7,760 nt of DNA from Clostridiales bacterium UBA4821 (lineage in GTDB: Bacteria > Bacillota > Clostridia > Acetivibrionales > UBA4821): contig DHFP01000156.1 of NCBI GenBank assembly GCA_002402315.1, positions 644 to 8,403 of the forward strand, written 5' to 3'. Of this stretch, positions 6,889-7,760 are shown one piece after another (positions within the stretch are counted from its first letter, which is position 1; each line of letters opens with the position of its first letter). A program made the translations under genes and the position numbers. The notes under the pieces were generated by a model. The model was not told the DNA's origin. It searched no databases and was given only the letters and a program-made list of their open reading frames with translations.

Positions 6889-7332
6889 TCAGGAAGCACT
6901 TTGGAGCAATTGTACACTTTTCGGTAACACAGTAGGGATTGCGTTGAGCACTGCCATTTCTTCTCTATCAAGTATATCTGACCAGAAAATATTGAACCCC
7001 TCTGCCATGTGCTTTACCTTTTCATTAATAAATCCGGCTATGAATATTTGGTTTTTGTTCATCAGTCTGAATAATTCATTCATGAATATCTTATCTTCGA
7101 AGTATGAACAGTTCAGTGTCTGGCCATCCAATGAGCACGGCACGGGTCCAATCACTACATCAGCACCTTCAACCGCTTCATTTAAGGTTTCTTTTACTAT
7201 CTCTCTATTTTTTATCTCTATATCTTTAAATCCATAAACCCTGACTTCATAGCCATCCTCTGCCAGCAGTTCTCCTAATTTTACATTCCTTAAGTCCCCG
7301 CCTATAATTGAATAAATTCTCTTTCCATTCAT
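6889..7332 (-). pseudogene. dpaA: Truncated dipicolinate synthase subunit A gene (5' half)
   Basis: DpaA, with DpaB, makes dipicolinic acid from a lysine-pathway intermediate in the mother cell during sporulation. The 147-residue frame starts MNGKRIYSIIGGDLRNVKLG, a Rossmann-like GGD motif typical of the DpaA N-terminal domain, and continues through GADVVIGPVPCS and DREEMAVLNAIPTV. DpaA proteins are about 290 residues and the A-I-P-T-[VA] motif marks the end of the N-terminal domain. Here the following dozen residues (LPKSVQLLQSAS) do not look like DpaA and a stop follows, so the NAD(P)-binding C-terminal half is gone, with a junction near 6928. The start is supported by AGGGAG eight bases before ATG 7330-7332 and by a sporulation-type promoter upstream. 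dpaB is not in the window. It is probably non-functional; an intact copy may exist elsewhere. Confidence 0.8.
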
Positions 7333-7360
7333 GCAACCAACTCCCTAAAAGAATTCGCTA

Positions 7361-7385
7361 TATTGTATGAGAACTTAGGAAGTAT
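7361..7385 (-). promoter_or_regulatory. Mother-cell sporulation promoter (SigE/SigK type) of the dpaA remnant
   Basis: On the minus strand CATACAATA (plus 7361-7369) matches the SigE -10 consensus CATACAnT and the SigK -10 CATAnnnTA. An ATA (plus 7383-7385) lies 13 bases upstream, close to the SigE -35 core and spacing. The distance to the dpaA ATG leaves a leader of roughly 20 bases carrying AGGGAG. Since dpaA is known to be transcribed in the mother cell, this match independently supports the gene call. Confidence 0.6.
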
Positions 7386-7416
7386 GGTTACCTAAAAACT
7401 CAATATTTTCTATCCG

Positions 7417-7590
7417 ATGACTACCGCCGCTAATAGACATCAAGATGGGCACAATGCTTTTCCGGGTAAAGGTAATTTGAAGCCGCAAGATGAAGAGAAC
7501 AGGCGTCTTAAAAGAGAAATTGCAGAACTACGTGAGGAAAATGAAATATTTAAAAAAGCGGCGGCCATTTTTGTAAGACTCCAAAAATGA
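7417..7590 (+). pseudogene. IS3-family transposase OrfA, C-terminal remnant
   Basis: This is the only plus-strand gene-like sequence. From codons at 7438 on it reads HQDGHNAFPGKGNLKPQDEE, then NRRLKREIAELREENEIFKK and AAAIFVRLQK, stop at 7588-7590. The AFPGKGxLKPxDEE block followed by a leucine-zipper-like RRLKREIAELREEN and EIFKKA-x-AIF is the characteristic C-terminal half of IS3-family OrfA proteins. The N-terminal helix-turn-helix is missing: the in-frame stop at 7393-7395 closes the frame upstream, and no HTH sequence is seen before it. OrfB, which should overlap the end, is absent. So only about 50 codons of an insertion sequence survive. The ATG at 7417 is in frame but probably not an authentic start. 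Confidence 0.8.
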
Positions 7591-7599
7591 TTTATGTAT

Positions 7600-7760
7600 T
7601 CATGTATCCCTAATAAACTCCCTATAGTCCATACTCATCTTTTTATACTCGTCACCGCTTAAGCTGATAACCACTTTGTATACTTTCGGTGATTCCGGAT
7701 GGGATGTAATTTTGTCTTTCAAATTTTTATTAAATTCTTTTACATCTGCATACTCTTTAT
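7600..7760 (-). pseudogene. Partial open frame at right edge, possibly a relaxase-type gene fragment
   Basis: The minus strand is open from the window edge for 52 codons, ending with TGA at 7600-7602: KEYADVKEFNKNLKDKITSH, then PESPKVYKVVISLSGDEYKK and MSMDYREFIRDT. The pattern of a K-V-Y-x-V-V-I-S-L-S strand followed by a short helix and M-D-Y-R-E-F-I-R-D-T resembles the start of the catalytic region of some Gram-positive mobilization relaxases. That match is weak and from memory. The stop falls 9 bases from the end of the IS3 remnant on the opposite strand, so the gene may have been cut by the insertion sequence. It could also be the true C-terminus of an unrelated protein. Confidence 0.4.

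Overview
The window looks like an accessory island in a low-GC, endospore-forming Firmicute (Clostridia-like). The base composition is AT-rich, Shine-Dalgarno sites are strong, and there is the 5' half of dpaA, a sporulation gene for dipicolinate synthesis, behind a good mother-cell-type promoter. Nearly everything lies on the minus strand, so the natural reading direction is from high to low coordinates. No tRNA, rRNA or CRISPR array was seen.

Right part (about 6850-7760): a graveyard of broken genes. From the right edge these are a partial minus-strand reading frame of uncertain identity (weakly relaxase-like), the C-terminal half of an IS3-family OrfA on the plus strand, and dpaA cut off after roughly half its length, with its promoter still recognisable.

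Centre (403-6720): one tightly packed minus-strand unit, apparently driven by a promoter near 6763-6790. Its order is: a Schlafen AlbA_2 / GHKL-ATPase-like / winged-helix protein; a 974-residue protein joining a TOTE-type archaeo-eukaryotic primase (AEP) domain, a superfamily 2 helicase and a C-terminal phospholipase D-type domain; a DUF6429-like small protein; an unnamed conserved 70-residue protein; and a SEC-C zinc-motif protein. The first two genes are separated by 1 base and look translationally coupled. The AEP-helicase-PLD architecture is known from TOTE conflict systems, so a genome-defence or conflict role is the best inference for the block. The first gene carries a +1 frameshift in a run of nine A, which could be decay, phase variation, slippage-based expression or a sequencing error.

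Left part (1-336): a recombination scar. The first ~34 codons of a UvrD/PcrA-like helicase, ending just before the expected Walker A motif, run straight into the C-terminal part of a second, different AlbA_2-family protein. That part has its own +1 frameshift in a run of seven A.

Overall the window reads as a turnover hotspot: a candidate conflict operon surrounded by the remains of mobile and defence-like genes.
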